Notes: a model not told the origin generated them from the sequence alone. A stretch of DNA of 60,404 nucleotides from Candidatus Gastranaerophilales bacterium (GCA_944324225.1 CALUVL010000015.1:1-60404); one strand, 5' to 3'; counted from the first letter of the stretch, positions 47,098-56,316 are shown. Translations and numbers: made by a program.

Positions 47098-47126
47098 TTA
47101 AAGATTAAACGCCAAAATGCCGTCAT
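47098..47126 (+). promoter_or_regulatory. sigma-28-like promoter candidate for the 47181 gene
   Basis: TTAAAGATT at 47098-47106 and GCCGTCAT at 47119-47126 leave 16 bases between TAAA and GCCG. The flagellar-type sigma-28 consensus is TAAA, about 15 bases, GCCGATAA. The paralogue at 51592 has the same two blocks at exactly the same spacing. Confidence 0.45.
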
Positions 47127-47180
47127 ACTACATGAATAATCAGGAAATTGTTACTAACTCGAAAGGAAACACGTAAGACA

Positions 47181-48902
47181 ATGGGATTAGCGGCATCACA
47201 AGCAAGATTATTAACAATCACTGCCAGAAAGTCTGACTGTGAATATAAAAGCATGCTGCTTTCGCACCAGAAAATAGCATTGTCACGTGATATGAGCAGG
47301 CTTTCTGCAGAATATGATGATGCGATTGCTCAGACTAAATTGATTTACGATTATTACGGGAACAGCGAAGCAACACCATTAACTTACAACCTGATGATGA
47401 CACCATCAGCTATGAATAATTATACTCCGCTTCTTGTTACGGATAACGGAGGCCGAGTAGTGCTTGATTCAAGGCTTGCAAAAGCCGCAAGAGATGCGGG
47501 TATTCCGCAGGAAGGGCTTGATGGACTGCCGTCAAGTGATTTGCGTAATGCGTTTATTGATTCTCTTGCTTCAACTGGTTATATTACACAGAATACTGCT
47601 GATAATATTAAAAAGACATCTTATAACCAGACAGCAGGTGTAGGGTCTGCTGATTTGATTAATATCAATACAACAGAATGTACCCTGTCAGAATTGACTG
47701 GGATGTTAGATACTCAGTACTTTGATTTTACTGATGTTCTTTCTTTTACTAACCAGTTTGTAGATGGAGTTAAACTTGAAAACCGTGAAAGTGGAACAAA
47801 TGTTCCATCTCCAAATAACATGATAACATTCGCCGACATTATGAATGGCGATTATATGTTGTTGGCAGAAACACACGATGGTGATAACGGAGACACTTCA
47901 TACAACAACTTAACTGTTGATGGCGGCGTAACTGATGTAATCTGTGGATTAAGTTTGTGGGAAACAATGTTTCAAACATTTGAAGGGCTTTTGGATACCG
48001 GAGATGAATATACACAGGCTGCATTAGCATATGCAAGACGCATGATTACAGATATGCTTACTAATCTTGGCGCAGGAGAAGATGATGGTACTCGCGGTGA
48101 TTATGGAAGCCACGGCGGTATCGGTACTGTAGGTACAGAGGAAGGCAATGATTACAACACTGATGGTAAAAACTTCCACGACAACTTTGGGAGTTGGCGA
48201 GAACGCAATGATGCTTATGATAGCGAAGTTAATGAGCAAGCACGTGACAATATTTCTGCGGATGTTATTGGGTTAAATGGTATATACAACCACGATAATG
48301 ATGGTAAATCAGATGACGACTCTTGTATGTCAATTGTTACTATCAACATTTCTACTATGTTCGAAGCTTACCTGACATACTTTGCTCAGTACATGGAAGG
48401 TATTGATAATTCAGTTTATGAAGTTAACAATACAAAAACAAATTCAAACTTGATTGATGAAATGTTTACTTTCACAGTTGTTACGGATGTTGATACCTCA
48501 GGCGACAACCTTTTGATTGCGGCATTCTACGATACATTGTTTAACCAGATTTGTACTAAAGGCTGGACTGAAAATGACAAGGTTAACGATCAGTCTTATA
48601 TGCAGGAATCCATCAAAAATGGCAATATGTATATCTCAAGCCTTGCTGATGACGGCTACTATTATCAGGGCAACTACGCAACACACAATTACATCAAAGA
48701 AATTACCGATGAAGAAGCTGTTGCTCAGGCTGAAGCTAAGTACAACCGTGAAAAAGAAAAACTTAACTACAAAGAAAATATTCTTGATATGAAGATGAAA
48801 AACCTTGATACAGAGATTTCATCACTCACAACTGAATATGATACAATCAAATCAGTTATATCAAAGAATATTGAAAAAGGTTTTAAACGATATTCAGCAT
48901 AA
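47181..48902 (+). CDS. lineage-specific protein with conserved ends, paralogue 1
   Basis: A 573-residue protein without signal peptide or known domain. It starts MGLAASQARLLTITARKSD and ends with a coiled-coil helix holding LDTEISSLTTEYDTIKSVIS followed by KNIEKGF. Both ends match the 50468 gene, while the middle does not and is rich in Asp, Asn and Gly. Long helices at both termini with a variable centre recall the layout of flagellin-like and type III secreted structural proteins, but no homology is claimed. ATG 47181 is chosen by comparison with the paralogue; GAAAGGA lies 13 bases upstream. A hairpin terminator follows. Confidence 0.8.
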   Translation: MGLAASQARLLTITARKSDCEYKSMLLSHQKIALSRDMSRLSAEYDDAIAQTKLIYDYYGNSEATPLTYNLMMTPSAMNNYTPLLVTDNGGRVVLDSRLAKAARDAGIPQEGLDGLPSSDLRNAFIDSLASTGYITQNTADNIKKTSYNQTAGVGSADLININTTECTLSELTGMLDTQYFDFTDVLSFTNQFVDGVKLENRESGTNVPSPNNMITFADIMNGDYMLLAETHDGDNGDTSYNNLTVDGGVTDVICGLSLWETMFQTFEGLLDTGDEYTQAALAYARRMITDMLTNLGAGEDDGTRGDYGSHGGIGTVGTEEGNDYNTDGKNFHDNFGSWRERNDAYDSEVNEQARDNISADVIGLNGIYNHDNDGKSDDDSCMSIVTINISTMFEAYLTYFAQYMEGIDNSVYEVNNTKTNSNLIDEMFTFTVVTDVDTSGDNLLIAAFYDTLFNQICTKGWTENDKVNDQSYMQESIKNGNMYISSLADDGYYYQGNYATHNYIKEITDEEAVAQAEAKYNREKEKLNYKENILDMKMKNLDTEISSLTTEYDTIKSVISKNIEKGFKRYSA

Positions 48903-48903
48903 T

Positions 48904-48935
48904 AAATCCTCATACAAACTGTGTGAGGATTTAAT
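48904..48935 (+). terminator. terminator of the 47181 gene
   Basis: AAATCCTCATAC pairs with GTGTGAGGATTT (12 pairs, one G-T) around AAACT, one base after the TAA stop. A short T-rich tail follows. It ends this single-gene unit. Confidence 0.7.
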
Positions 48936-49271
48936 TTAATAGAATATTTATTAATTTATCTTTATGTTGTATAGCCACAAATGCCAGTAGGGCTGCTAAG
49001 CTGCCAATTTTATTAAAGTTTAATTCATTTAGTCTTTTGCTGGCATCCTGAATTAGCTTAATAAGTTTTAAAAGATGCTGAAGAAGACAGGACATTTGTC
49101 TGAAATCAAAGATTTTGGTAGAAGCCGTCAAATGTATGCGTCAGGTCCAAATGGCTTTTTAGATGTGTGATTTTTACTATTACCAAAATTAACATTCTTT
49201 TAGTTCATTAAGAAATTCAGCCCTCTAACATTATCAGCAGAGGACTGAACATTTTTTGTTTACAATTATCC
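48936..49271. other. intergenic stretch before trpS
   Basis: I see no reliable gene. A 66-codon minus-strand frame (48931-49131) begins with TTG and lacks a ribosome site. Near the right end is a plus-strand terminator at 49216 that has no matching upstream plus-strand gene after the one at 48904. Confidence 0.5.
49216..49257. terminator. hairpin downstream of trpS
   Basis: TTCAGCCCTCT pairs with AGAGGACTGAA with one mismatch, then CATTTTTTG follows on the plus strand. On the minus strand the tail is TTTCTT. It may end trpS on the minus strand and also act on plus-strand read-through. Confidence 0.6.
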
Positions 49272-50273
49272 TTAGTACATATTAACAAGACGTCTGACTT
49301 CTTTTAATACTTTTTGTGCTTCCTGTCTTGCTTTTTCAGAACCTTCTTTAATGATTTGGTGTACAACTTCCGGATGTGCTTCATAGTAAGCTCGTTTTTC
49401 ACGTATAGGAGCCATTTTTTCGTTGATAACTGCCGCAAGCTGGCGTTTGCAGTCGGCACAACCTCTTAAGCCTTTTTCGCATTCAGATTTAACAGTTTCA
49501 ATCTGCTCATTGGAGCCAAATATTTGCCAGTATTTGAAAGCCACTTCGCATTCATCCGGATGACCAGGATCGTCTTTTCTAATACGGCTTCTGTCAGTGA
49601 TTGCCGTCATAATCTTTTTAGCAGTAACTTCTGCTGTATCTGAAATTTTGATATCATTCTGGAAAGATTTACCCATCTTGTTGCCGTCGAGTCCGCAGAT
49701 TAAAGAACAATGATTTAAGAGCGGTTCGGGTTCATTAAAGAAGTCGCATTTGTAAATATTGTTGAACCTTCTTGCAATATCTCTCGTAATCTCAATATGT
49801 GCAACCTGATCTATTCCGACCGGTACATAAGAAGAATTGAACATCATAATATCTGCGCTCATTAATACGGGGTATCCCATCAGACCGTAACTAATTTGAG
49901 AATTGGCGCCTTCTTTTGTACGTAAAATTTTGGCCATGTCTTTCAGACAGGGGTCACGTTCAACCCAGTTCTGCGGGGTAATCATACCGAGATAGACGTT
50001 CAACTCGGCAATCTCAGGTACAAGCGACTGTACATATATTGTTGAAACTTCCGGATCAATCCCGCAGCTGAGCCAGTCTATTACAACATCAAGAACATCA
50101 GTTTTTAAGGTTTCCGTTTTGTCGTATTTTGTAGTCAGGGCGTGCCAGTCGGCGACAAAAAAGAAACTTTCATATTTTCTTTGAAGTTCAACCCAGTTCT
50201 GGATTACTCCAAGGTAATGTCCAAGGTGAAGTTTTCCTGTCGGCCGCATGCCGGATACAATTCTTTTATTCAT
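49272..50273 (-). CDS. trpS: tryptophanyl-tRNA synthetase
   Basis: TrpS charges tRNA-Trp. It is a class I synthetase: PTGKLHLGHYLG holds the HIGH-like motif and KMGKS the KMSKS loop. The 333-residue length is typical. GYPVLMSADIMM and VPVGIDQVAHIEITRDIA are family fingerprints. AAAGGACG precedes the ATG. It is a single gene between the two paralogues of the unknown family. No T-box leader was seen. Confidence 0.98.
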   Translation of the reverse strand: MNKRIVSGMRPTGKLHLGHYLGVIQNWVELQRKYESFFFVADWHALTTKYDKTETLKTDVLDVVIDWLSCGIDPEVSTIYVQSLVPEIAELNVYLGMITPQNWVERDPCLKDMAKILRTKEGANSQISYGLMGYPVLMSADIMMFNSSYVPVGIDQVAHIEITRDIARRFNNIYKCDFFNEPEPLLNHCSLICGLDGNKMGKSFQNDIKISDTAEVTAKKIMTAITDRSRIRKDDPGHPDECEVAFKYWQIFGSNEQIETVKSECEKGLRGCADCKRQLAAVINEKMAPIREKRAYYEAHPEVVHQIIKEGSEKARQEAQKVLKEVRRLVNMY

Positions 50274-50341
50274 ATTTCCACGTCCTTTCTACGCACATTA
50301 TTATAGCAAAAAATTTCGTAACTGAATAAATTTTGCATAAC

Positions 50342-50366
50342 AAAAACCGCTTTTTTAGAAAAGCGG
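50342..50366 (-). terminator. terminator of the 50468 gene
   Basis: On the minus strand CCGCTTTT and AAAAGCGG pair around a four-base loop, followed by five T and TG. It is about 100 bases past the stop codon of the paralogue gene and upstream of trpS, so it isolates the two. Confidence 0.75.
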
Positions 50367-50467
50367 CAGGGAATAGTTACGAAATTAGGGAAATATTATG
50401 TTTTTTAATGTATTACAATTTAGCCTTGCTTTTGAACAAGGAAATTATTTTTCTTTGTGGTGAGGTT

Positions 50468-51592
50468 TTATGAAAAGATGTTGAATGTTTTTTCAACATT
50501 CTTTTCGATTACGCTTTTAACGGAATCATATTCTGTCTGAAGTGCATTATGTTCTGAATCAAGTTTTTGAAGTTCAAGGTCGTATTTGTTGTCCAGTTGT
50601 TCGACTTTTTGAAGATCATTTTTGTATTTTTGTTCGACAAGCGCAATTTCTCTTTCGTCTTCAACTTCCTGAATATTTGTATCTTCAGAAATCGAAGTTG
50701 ATACAAATTTCTTTTCGCTTGTTGAGTAGTATTCAAGCTGTAATTCGCCTTTGCGTAATTGTTCTTCAAACCAGGTATTATCTTTAATTGTCATATTTGG
50801 ATCGGCTTCTGTGTAATAGCCGGTTTGTTGAATTCGCTGGAAAATATTTGTCAAATATTGAATATAACCGTAATTTTCGGGTTTTGCGGCTGTTTTGAGG
50901 TCTGTCGCTGAGTTTGAATCCCCGTAGTATGCTTCGGTTAAGGCCAGTGCATAATCGTAATTGTGACGCTGTTCTTCGGTTGTGCCTTCATAGTTCAGCG
51001 GAACCGTTTCTCCGTTGTATGTGTAGGTCGCATAACCGTTAAAATATCCGTCGCCAAGGCTTGTGTAACCGAATTCAAGCCCGTGTTCTTCATCTTCAAA
51101 TTCCAGACCGACGGATGTCAAATATACGTCCCATGCATCATGTATTTTTTGTTTTGTAATAAGTTTATCTTCATCTGTAGTTTCGCTGCCTTCTGTATTT
51201 TTGGTGATATCAATATCCGCCATTGAATACCCGAGGGCTGCTAAAAATTTGTTCAAATCACCGTTGCCGGACTCATATGCATCCGCAATATCTTTTGTTA
51301 CAAGAACTTTTCCGTCCTTATCTGTTACAACATACTGTTTGCCTGCTGCAACCGTGTTGTATCCGGTCATCAAACTGTATGAAATATCTGTATAGACTTC
51401 CTCAGAATCATTAAATCCTGTCAGAACGGTTAATTTTGTAGCATCGAGGGCCGCTAAATAATCGTTGTTCAACTGATCCATCTTATCAGCCAGCTGAATC
51501 TTAGCATAAGAAATGTCCTGACCTGAATTTTCGTTATCGGTCAGTCGTGCCGTAATACTCAGCAATCTTGCCTGTGAAGCGGACATTCCCAT
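50468..51592 (-). CDS. lineage-specific protein with conserved ends, paralogue 2
   Basis: A 374-residue protein of the same unknown family as the 47181 gene. It begins MGMSASQARLLSITARLTD, matching in about 14 of the first 19 residues, and ends with a helix holding KLDSEHNALQTEYDSVKSVI then KNVEKTF. The central part (residues about 70-310) is acidic, Tyr-rich and unlike the paralogue. No signal peptide or membrane helix is present. GAAAGGA lies 11 bases before the ATG. The promoter-like blocks upstream match those of the paralogue. Function unknown; a secreted or filament-type protein is one guess. Confidence 0.8.
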   Translation of the reverse strand: MGMSASQARLLSITARLTDNENSGQDISYAKIQLADKMDQLNNDYLAALDATKLTVLTGFNDSEEVYTDISYSLMTGYNTVAAGKQYVVTDKDGKVLVTKDIADAYESGNGDLNKFLAALGYSMADIDITKNTEGSETTDEDKLITKQKIHDAWDVYLTSVGLEFEDEEHGLEFGYTSLGDGYFNGYATYTYNGETVPLNYEGTTEEQRHNYDYALALTEAYYGDSNSATDLKTAAKPENYGYIQYLTNIFQRIQQTGYYTEADPNMTIKDNTWFEEQLRKGELQLEYYSTSEKKFVSTSISEDTNIQEVEDEREIALVEQKYKNDLQKVEQLDNKYDLELQKLDSEHNALQTEYDSVKSVIEKNVEKTFNIFS

Positions 51593-51633
51593 ATGTCGTA
51601 CAGTCCTTTCTTGTTTCGTAACTTATATCTGTA

Positions 51634-51662
51634 TTTACGACATCGGGATGAAAAATCTTTAA
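51634..51662 (-). promoter_or_regulatory. sigma-28-like promoter candidate for the 50468 gene
   Basis: On the minus strand TTAAAGATT (51662-51654) is followed, with 16 bases after TAAA, by GTCGTAAA (51641-51634). Block sequences and spacing match the candidate at 47098. No standard TTGACA/TATAAT pair competes in the same place. Confidence 0.45.
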
Positions 51663-51698
51663 TTTATCGGGGGTGTTTTTTACATTTTGTAACAAAGC

Positions 51699-52421
51699 CT
51701 AAGGTAATTCATCAGGTTCTAAAATAGTTATTGATTCAAGACCTGCAAGACATTCAAACTCTTTATACATAGCCTGAACAGGACGTTTTCTTAAAACATC
51801 TGCAGTAAACGAAATATTTGTACAGTTGTCGAATTTAGTGCTTTGTTTTTTGTTTATTTCTACAATCTGCGGGAAGTTATCTATTATATAATTATAAATC
51901 TCATCAACATTTTCGCTGACACAGGAAAGTTTTATCCGAATGCGTTTTTTATTTTTTGTGCTGTGGATAAGAACATCTTTTTCAAAAATTCTGATTGAAA
52001 TAAGAACAACAATTGCAGCAATTGTTGAAATCAATGCAAGTCCGTACATTCCGGTTCCGCATGCCATGCCGATTGCTGCAGACACCCACAATGTTGCGGC
52101 TGTCGTAAGCCCGAAAACGTTTGCGCCGTGTCTTAATACGGTTCCGCCGCCGATAAAACCGATACCGGTCAAAACCTGCGCTGCAACACGGGCCGTATCA
52201 CGGGTACCCAGTTCGTCGCCTGTTACTGAAACCTCAGGAAACCCGTAAATGGAAATTATTGTAAAAATACAGGCGCCGACGCACACAAGAATATTTGTAC
52301 GAAGTCCGGCATATTTGTTTGTCATTTCTCTTTCTAAGCCGATCGCAAAACCTAAAAGGACGGCTGATAAAATTCTCTCTATTATGTTGTAATCAAATAA
52401 TTGTCCAAATATCTCCAGCAT
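51699..52421 (-). CDS. MgtC/SapB-family membrane protein
   Basis: A 240-residue protein with an N-terminal MgtC domain of about four to five helices: LSAVLLGFAIGLEREMTNK, GLRTNILVCVGACIF, RVAAQVLTGIGFIGGGTVLR and TTAATLWVSAAIGMA. A cytoplasmic C-terminal domain with an ACT-like pattern follows. In pathogens MgtC is tied to survival at low magnesium; in general members the function is uncertain. It shares its first base with the stop region of the peptide-transporter permease and is the last gene of that minus-strand operon. Confidence 0.9.
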   Translation of the reverse strand: MLEIFGQLFDYNIIERILSAVLLGFAIGLEREMTNKYAGLRTNILVCVGACIFTIISIYGFPEVSVTGDELGTRDTARVAAQVLTGIGFIGGGTVLRHGANVFGLTTAATLWVSAAIGMACGTGMYGLALISTIAAIVVLISIRIFEKDVLIHSTKNKKRIRIKLSCVSENVDEIYNYIIDNFPQIVEINKKQSTKFDNCTNISFTADVLRKRPVQAMYKEFECLAGLESITILEPDELP

Positions 52422-53488
52422 TATCTAACCTTATTTTTCGGGTCAAGAACATCTCTTATTGTATCACCGATAAGGTTAAAAGCCAACACCGCAACAAAAA
52501 TTAAAAATCCCGGAGTCAAAAGCCATGGACGTGAAATTATGTTTGTAAATTCCTGCGCTTCTTTAAGCATATTACCCCAGCTTGCGTCAGGCTGTTGGAT
52601 TCCAAGCCCCAGGAAGCTTAAGCCTGATTCCGAAAGAATATAAGAAGGCACCGATAATGTCATCGCAACGATTACAAAGCTAGTTGTCTGCGGGAGGATG
52701 TGTTTTATTATAATTCCAAGCCTTGACTGTCCTATTGAACGGGCAGCCTGCACAAATTCTTGATTTTTGACGGACAGAACCATGCCCCTTACAACCCGTG
52801 CAAACCCTGCCCAGCCGACCAGTGCAAGTATTATAACTATCAGCATAAACCTCTGGACACTTGTCATTCCGGACGGCAAGACAGAAGCTAGGATTATTAA
52901 AAGATAAAAGCTCGGAATTGACATAACGGCTTCCGCAAATCTCATCATAACAGTATCGACTTTTCCGCCGAAGTATCCTGAAATTCCGCCGTACAAAAGC
53001 CCTATCGGGAAAAGTACAAACAATGCCAGAAAACCGATTGTCATTGAAATTCTTCCGCCGAAAAGCAGTCTGGAAAATACATCCCGCCCGTTAATGTCTG
53101 TTCCGAGCAGAAATAATCTTCCGTCCTTATCTGTTGTCACAAGATGCCTTTTCATCGGGATAAGCCCCAAAAATTTGTACGGTTCTCCCTGCGCAAAGAA
53201 TTTTATGTAGTGTTTTTGGCTTCTGTCTAGTGAATAGACAATTCTTAAGTTTTCGCCGTCAAAATCTCTCCTGTAGTTATAGGTATAAGGTTTTGAAAGT
53301 TTGCCATTTTCATCAATTGTAAAAATCTTGGATGGTGGCACATAAGCCATTGTTCTGTCCGAAAAATCTTTTGTATAAGGGGCGATAAAATCCGCAAAAA
53401 ACAATGCAAGATATATAATTCCTAAAACAATCATTGCAGCACGGGCAAATTTGTCTTTCCAGAGCGATTGCAGAACTTCTTTTATCAT
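52421..53488 (-). CDS. peptide ABC transporter permease, OppC type
   Basis: A 355-residue inner-membrane permease. An N-terminal helix is followed by a long extracytoplasmic insert (about residues 40-120), then LLGTDINGRDVFSRLLFGGR, typical of OppC/DppC. The core ends with the EAA-type loop RSIGQSRLGIIIKHILPQ that docks an ATPase. It overlaps the OppB-type gene by four bases. The long insert recalls the YejE branch that moves larger peptides, though this is a guess. No OppD/OppF ATPase gene is in the window. Confidence 0.9.
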   Translation of the reverse strand: MIKEVLQSLWKDKFARAAMIVLGIIYLALFFADFIAPYTKDFSDRTMAYVPPSKIFTIDENGKLSKPYTYNYRRDFDGENLRIVYSLDRSQKHYIKFFAQGEPYKFLGLIPMKRHLVTTDKDGRLFLLGTDINGRDVFSRLLFGGRISMTIGFLALFVLFPIGLLYGGISGYFGGKVDTVMMRFAEAVMSIPSFYLLIILASVLPSGMTSVQRFMLIVIILALVGWAGFARVVRGMVLSVKNQEFVQAARSIGQSRLGIIIKHILPQTTSFVIVAMTLSVPSYILSESGLSFLGLGIQQPDASWGNMLKEAQEFTNIISRPWLLTPGFLIFVAVLAFNLIGDTIRDVLDPKNKVR

Positions 53489-54465
53489 GCTGCACCTCCC
53501 TTAACCCGAATTCTCGGGTCTGTTATGATTAGGAGAATGTCTGCAATTAGATTGCCTAAAATAAGCATAATTGCTCCCATCATTAAAGATGCCATAACAA
53601 GGTTTATGTCAGAGCGCAAAACCGCTTCCAAGATTAACCGTCCAAGACCGGGGTATTGGAAAACGTATTCAGTGAGCGCCGCTCCGCTTAAAAGCCCCGC
53701 AAATTCGAATCCAAGAAGTGTAATCATCGGGTTGATAGCATTTCTCAGTGCATGTTTATAAACAACCTTAAATTCAGAAAGTCCCTTGGCCTTGGCAAAT
53801 TTTACGTAGTCGCTGTCAAGAACATCAAGAAGATTTGCTCTCATTTGTCTTTGCAGGCTTGCAAGCGAAATCGTGAAAAGAACCGTAACCGGCAGAACAA
53901 GGTGGTGCGCAAGATCCCATATTTTTCCGCCGAATGACATCTCTGCAAAGTTTGACGACGTAAGTCCTCCGACAGGGAACCAGCCTGTTTTTACCGCAAA
54001 AAGAAGCAATAATACCGCAAAGAAAAATGACGGAATTGCCATTCCGATACTGGTTAAAACTGTCAAAACCCTGTCAAGAGGCGACTTCCATTTTAAGGCA
54101 GCAAGCACCCCCAGCGGAACCCCCACAATCCATGTCATGAAAATTACGACAACCGCAAGCAGAAGTGTATTAGGAATTCTCTCTTTCAATTTTGTGCTGA
54201 CCTGCTCGCCGTTTGAAGTTATGCCTAAATCCCCTCTCAAAAAAGAGGATGCCCATTTGCCGTATTGGACGATTATCGGTTTGTCAAGTCCTAGGCGTTC
54301 GGTTTCTTTCTGGAGGGTTTCTTTAGACACCGACGGGTTAAGTCTTAATTCCGCAAGCGGGTCGACCGGCGACAATCTTATGATAAAGAAGCTCAGAATT
54401 GAAACTATTATCAAAAGCGGAATTGATTGAAGTATTCTTTTTAAAATATATATTAAAATTTGCAT
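53485..54465 (-). CDS. peptide ABC transporter permease, OppB type
   Basis: A 326-residue permease with six helices. The family start (IYILKRILQSIPLLIIVSIL, FFIIRLSPVDPLAELR) is clear, as is the ATPase-docking loop AKGLSEFKVVYKHALRNA. It pairs with the OppC-type protein to form the channel. The gene follows the binding-protein gene by 15 bases and overlaps the OppC-type gene (ATGA arrangement), so all are one transcript. Confidence 0.92.
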   Translation of the reverse strand: MQILIYILKRILQSIPLLIIVSILSFFIIRLSPVDPLAELRLNPSVSKETLQKETERLGLDKPIIVQYGKWASSFLRGDLGITSNGEQVSTKLKERIPNTLLLAVVVIFMTWIVGVPLGVLAALKWKSPLDRVLTVLTSIGMAIPSFFFAVLLLLFAVKTGWFPVGGLTSSNFAEMSFGGKIWDLAHHLVLPVTVLFTISLASLQRQMRANLLDVLDSDYVKFAKAKGLSEFKVVYKHALRNAINPMITLLGFEFAGLLSGAALTEYVFQYPGLGRLILEAVLRSDINLVMASLMMGAIMLILGNLIADILLIITDPRIRVKGGAA

Positions 54466-54480
54466 TTTTTCTCCGAAATT

Positions 54481-56316
54481 TTACTTATCAATATAAATTT
54501 CCTCCAGATTGTAGGTAATCCCTGTCAAAGAAGAGGGGAATATATTTTTAAACTTTGTTCTGATGGCTGTTATAATAATCGGTGAATATATATAAATAAA
54601 AGGCTTCTGTTCGTATGCAATTCTCTGGTATTCGTCGTAATATTTTTTGCGTTCTTCAAAACTTGTAGCAAGAGCGCCTTTTGTGTACATTTCGTCGATT
54701 TCACTTTCCCAGTCAAACCTGCTGCTGTTTTCTTCACCCTCAAGACGCTGATTGAACATGTGTAAAGTTCCGTCTGACATCCAGACGTTTTTTCCTCCGT
54801 TGGGTTCAAGCGGACTTCCCGTAAGCCCCATTATAACCATATCCCAGTCAAGGGTGTTTACAAGTTTGTTTACCAGAGTATTAAATTCAACAGGCTTGAA
54901 ATTAACTTTCATACCGAGATCTTCAAGGTCTTGCTTTACCATAACCCCGATTGCTTCACGTTCGGTGTTGCCTGCGTTTGTGAAAAGATCAAACTCAACA
55001 TGGTTGCCGGATTTGTCCAGAAGATGTCCTTTTTTATCCCAGACAAACCCTGACTTTTTCAGGTATTCTTTTGCTTTTTCGGTACTTTTCGGATACGGTT
55101 CAAGTTTTTTATTCAGAAAGATTGAGTTTAAACTTTCCGCGGTGTAAAGCGGTTCTCCAAGACCGTTTGCAATATTTAAAACCATATTTTTTCTGTCGAT
55201 TGCATAGTCGCATGCAAGACGGAAATTCACGTCCCTGAACCAACTTTGTTTAATCGGATTAACGTAAAACTTGCCGTCTTTGTTTTTTCGGTCGTTGAGG
55301 TTCATTGAAAGAAACATTGTGCCAGTGTTAGGTCCAAGATTGTAGATTTTGTAATCCGAATGAGCCTCACGCTCCTTAAATCTTGCAACGTTTGCGCCCT
55401 GAAGGTTTATAACATCAATTTCTCCGCCCTCAAACTTCAAGACTTCATTGTTCAAATCCCCGACAATAAAATAAACAAGCTTGTCAAGATAAGGAAGTTT
55501 TTGGTTATTTTTGTTGATAATATAATAATTCGGATTTCTTTCAAACACGACACGTTGTGCCGGCACGTATTCTTTTAATCGGAAAGCGCCTGATGTTACA
55601 AAAGTTTTCGGGTTTGTGTTCGTTGATAAAAATGTGTAAAAATAATCTTTACCTTTTTTGACAGCCGGTTCAAAAGTATGCTTTGGAGCAATAGGTGTTG
55701 AAAGCATTCTGATAAACGGTGCAAAAGGTTTAATTGTCGAGAATTTGACTGTATATTTATCTATTTTTTTGACAGTTGGCAACTGCCCGTCAATAATGAG
55801 TGAATCTCGTGTTGAAGTGTTGCCGTAGCCGTCAAAGATTATGTTTTGCCAGGTGAAAACAACATCATCTGCTGTAATTTCTTTTCCGTCAGACCATTTT
55901 GCACCTTTTCTGAGTTTTATGATATAGTTGTTGCCATTGACTTCAAAAGATTTTGCAAGTTTTGGAATAGGTTCGCCTGTTTCAGCATCAGTTGACAATA
56001 GCCCGTCATACATAACATCTGACATAAGTGAGGAGATATTATCTTTTGAATTAAACGGGTTAAATGTTTTTGGACCTTCGCCTATTGTGGATGCATGGAT
56101 TTCGCCGCCGAATTTGCCGATAGGAGCCTGAGATTGAAGATATTCAATGCCGTCTATTGTGACTGTTTTTTGTGAAGGCGGAAAATTTACATATTCCACA
56201 TCATTTTGAACAGAACTCGGCGTTTTTGCAGCTTCAGGATAATCTCTGCGCACACAAGCCTTCAAAAATACCCCGCAAATTAACAGAACTAAAACAACAT
56301 AAACCCATTTTTTCAT
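54481..56316 (-). CDS. peptide-binding lipoprotein of an ABC transporter
   Basis: A 611-residue SBP_bac_5-family protein anchored by a lipobox ending FLKAC (Cys21). Key parts are the TFNPFNSKDN segment, the KLRKGAKWSDGKEITADDVVFTW family signature read in pieces, and a C-terminal domain with GMKVNFKPVEF. It captures peptides or similar ligands for the OppB/OppC-type permeases encoded next. The length is larger than OppA (about 540). Ligand identity is unknown. It is the first gene of the operon. Confidence 0.92.
   Translation of the reverse strand: MKKWVYVVLVLLICGVFLKACVRRDYPEAAKTPSSVQNDVEYVNFPPSQKTVTIDGIEYLQSQAPIGKFGGEIHASTIGEGPKTFNPFNSKDNISSLMSDVMYDGLLSTDAETGEPIPKLAKSFEVNGNNYIIKLRKGAKWSDGKEITADDVVFTWQNIIFDGYGNTSTRDSLIIDGQLPTVKKIDKYTVKFSTIKPFAPFIRMLSTPIAPKHTFEPAVKKGKDYFYTFLSTNTNPKTFVTSGAFRLKEYVPAQRVVFERNPNYYIINKNNQKLPYLDKLVYFIVGDLNNEVLKFEGGEIDVINLQGANVARFKEREAHSDYKIYNLGPNTGTMFLSMNLNDRKNKDGKFYVNPIKQSWFRDVNFRLACDYAIDRKNMVLNIANGLGEPLYTAESLNSIFLNKKLEPYPKSTEKAKEYLKKSGFVWDKKGHLLDKSGNHVEFDLFTNAGNTEREAIGVMVKQDLEDLGMKVNFKPVEFNTLVNKLVNTLDWDMVIMGLTGSPLEPNGGKNVWMSDGTLHMFNQRLEGEENSSRFDWESEIDEMYTKGALATSFEERKKYYDEYQRIAYEQKPFIYIYSPIIITAIRTKFKNIFPSSLTGITYNLEEIYIDK

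Larger units (their letters stand above)
46575..47147. other. 573-bp intergenic region rich in hairpins
   Basis: No convincing gene is seen. From left to right it holds an AT-rich stretch, a CATGG/CCATG palindrome at about 46696-46710 followed by a 15-codon ATG frame without good ribosome site, an orphan plus-strand terminator at 46773, a palindromic repeat at 46842, two further strong hairpins to 46993, and the upstream sequence of the paralogue gene at 47181. Confidence 0.6.

Noticed and set aside
48931-49131. 66-codon minus-strand ORF between the first paralogue and trpS
   Set aside because: It begins with TTG, has no ribosome site, overlaps a terminator at its end, and shows no recognisable motif.
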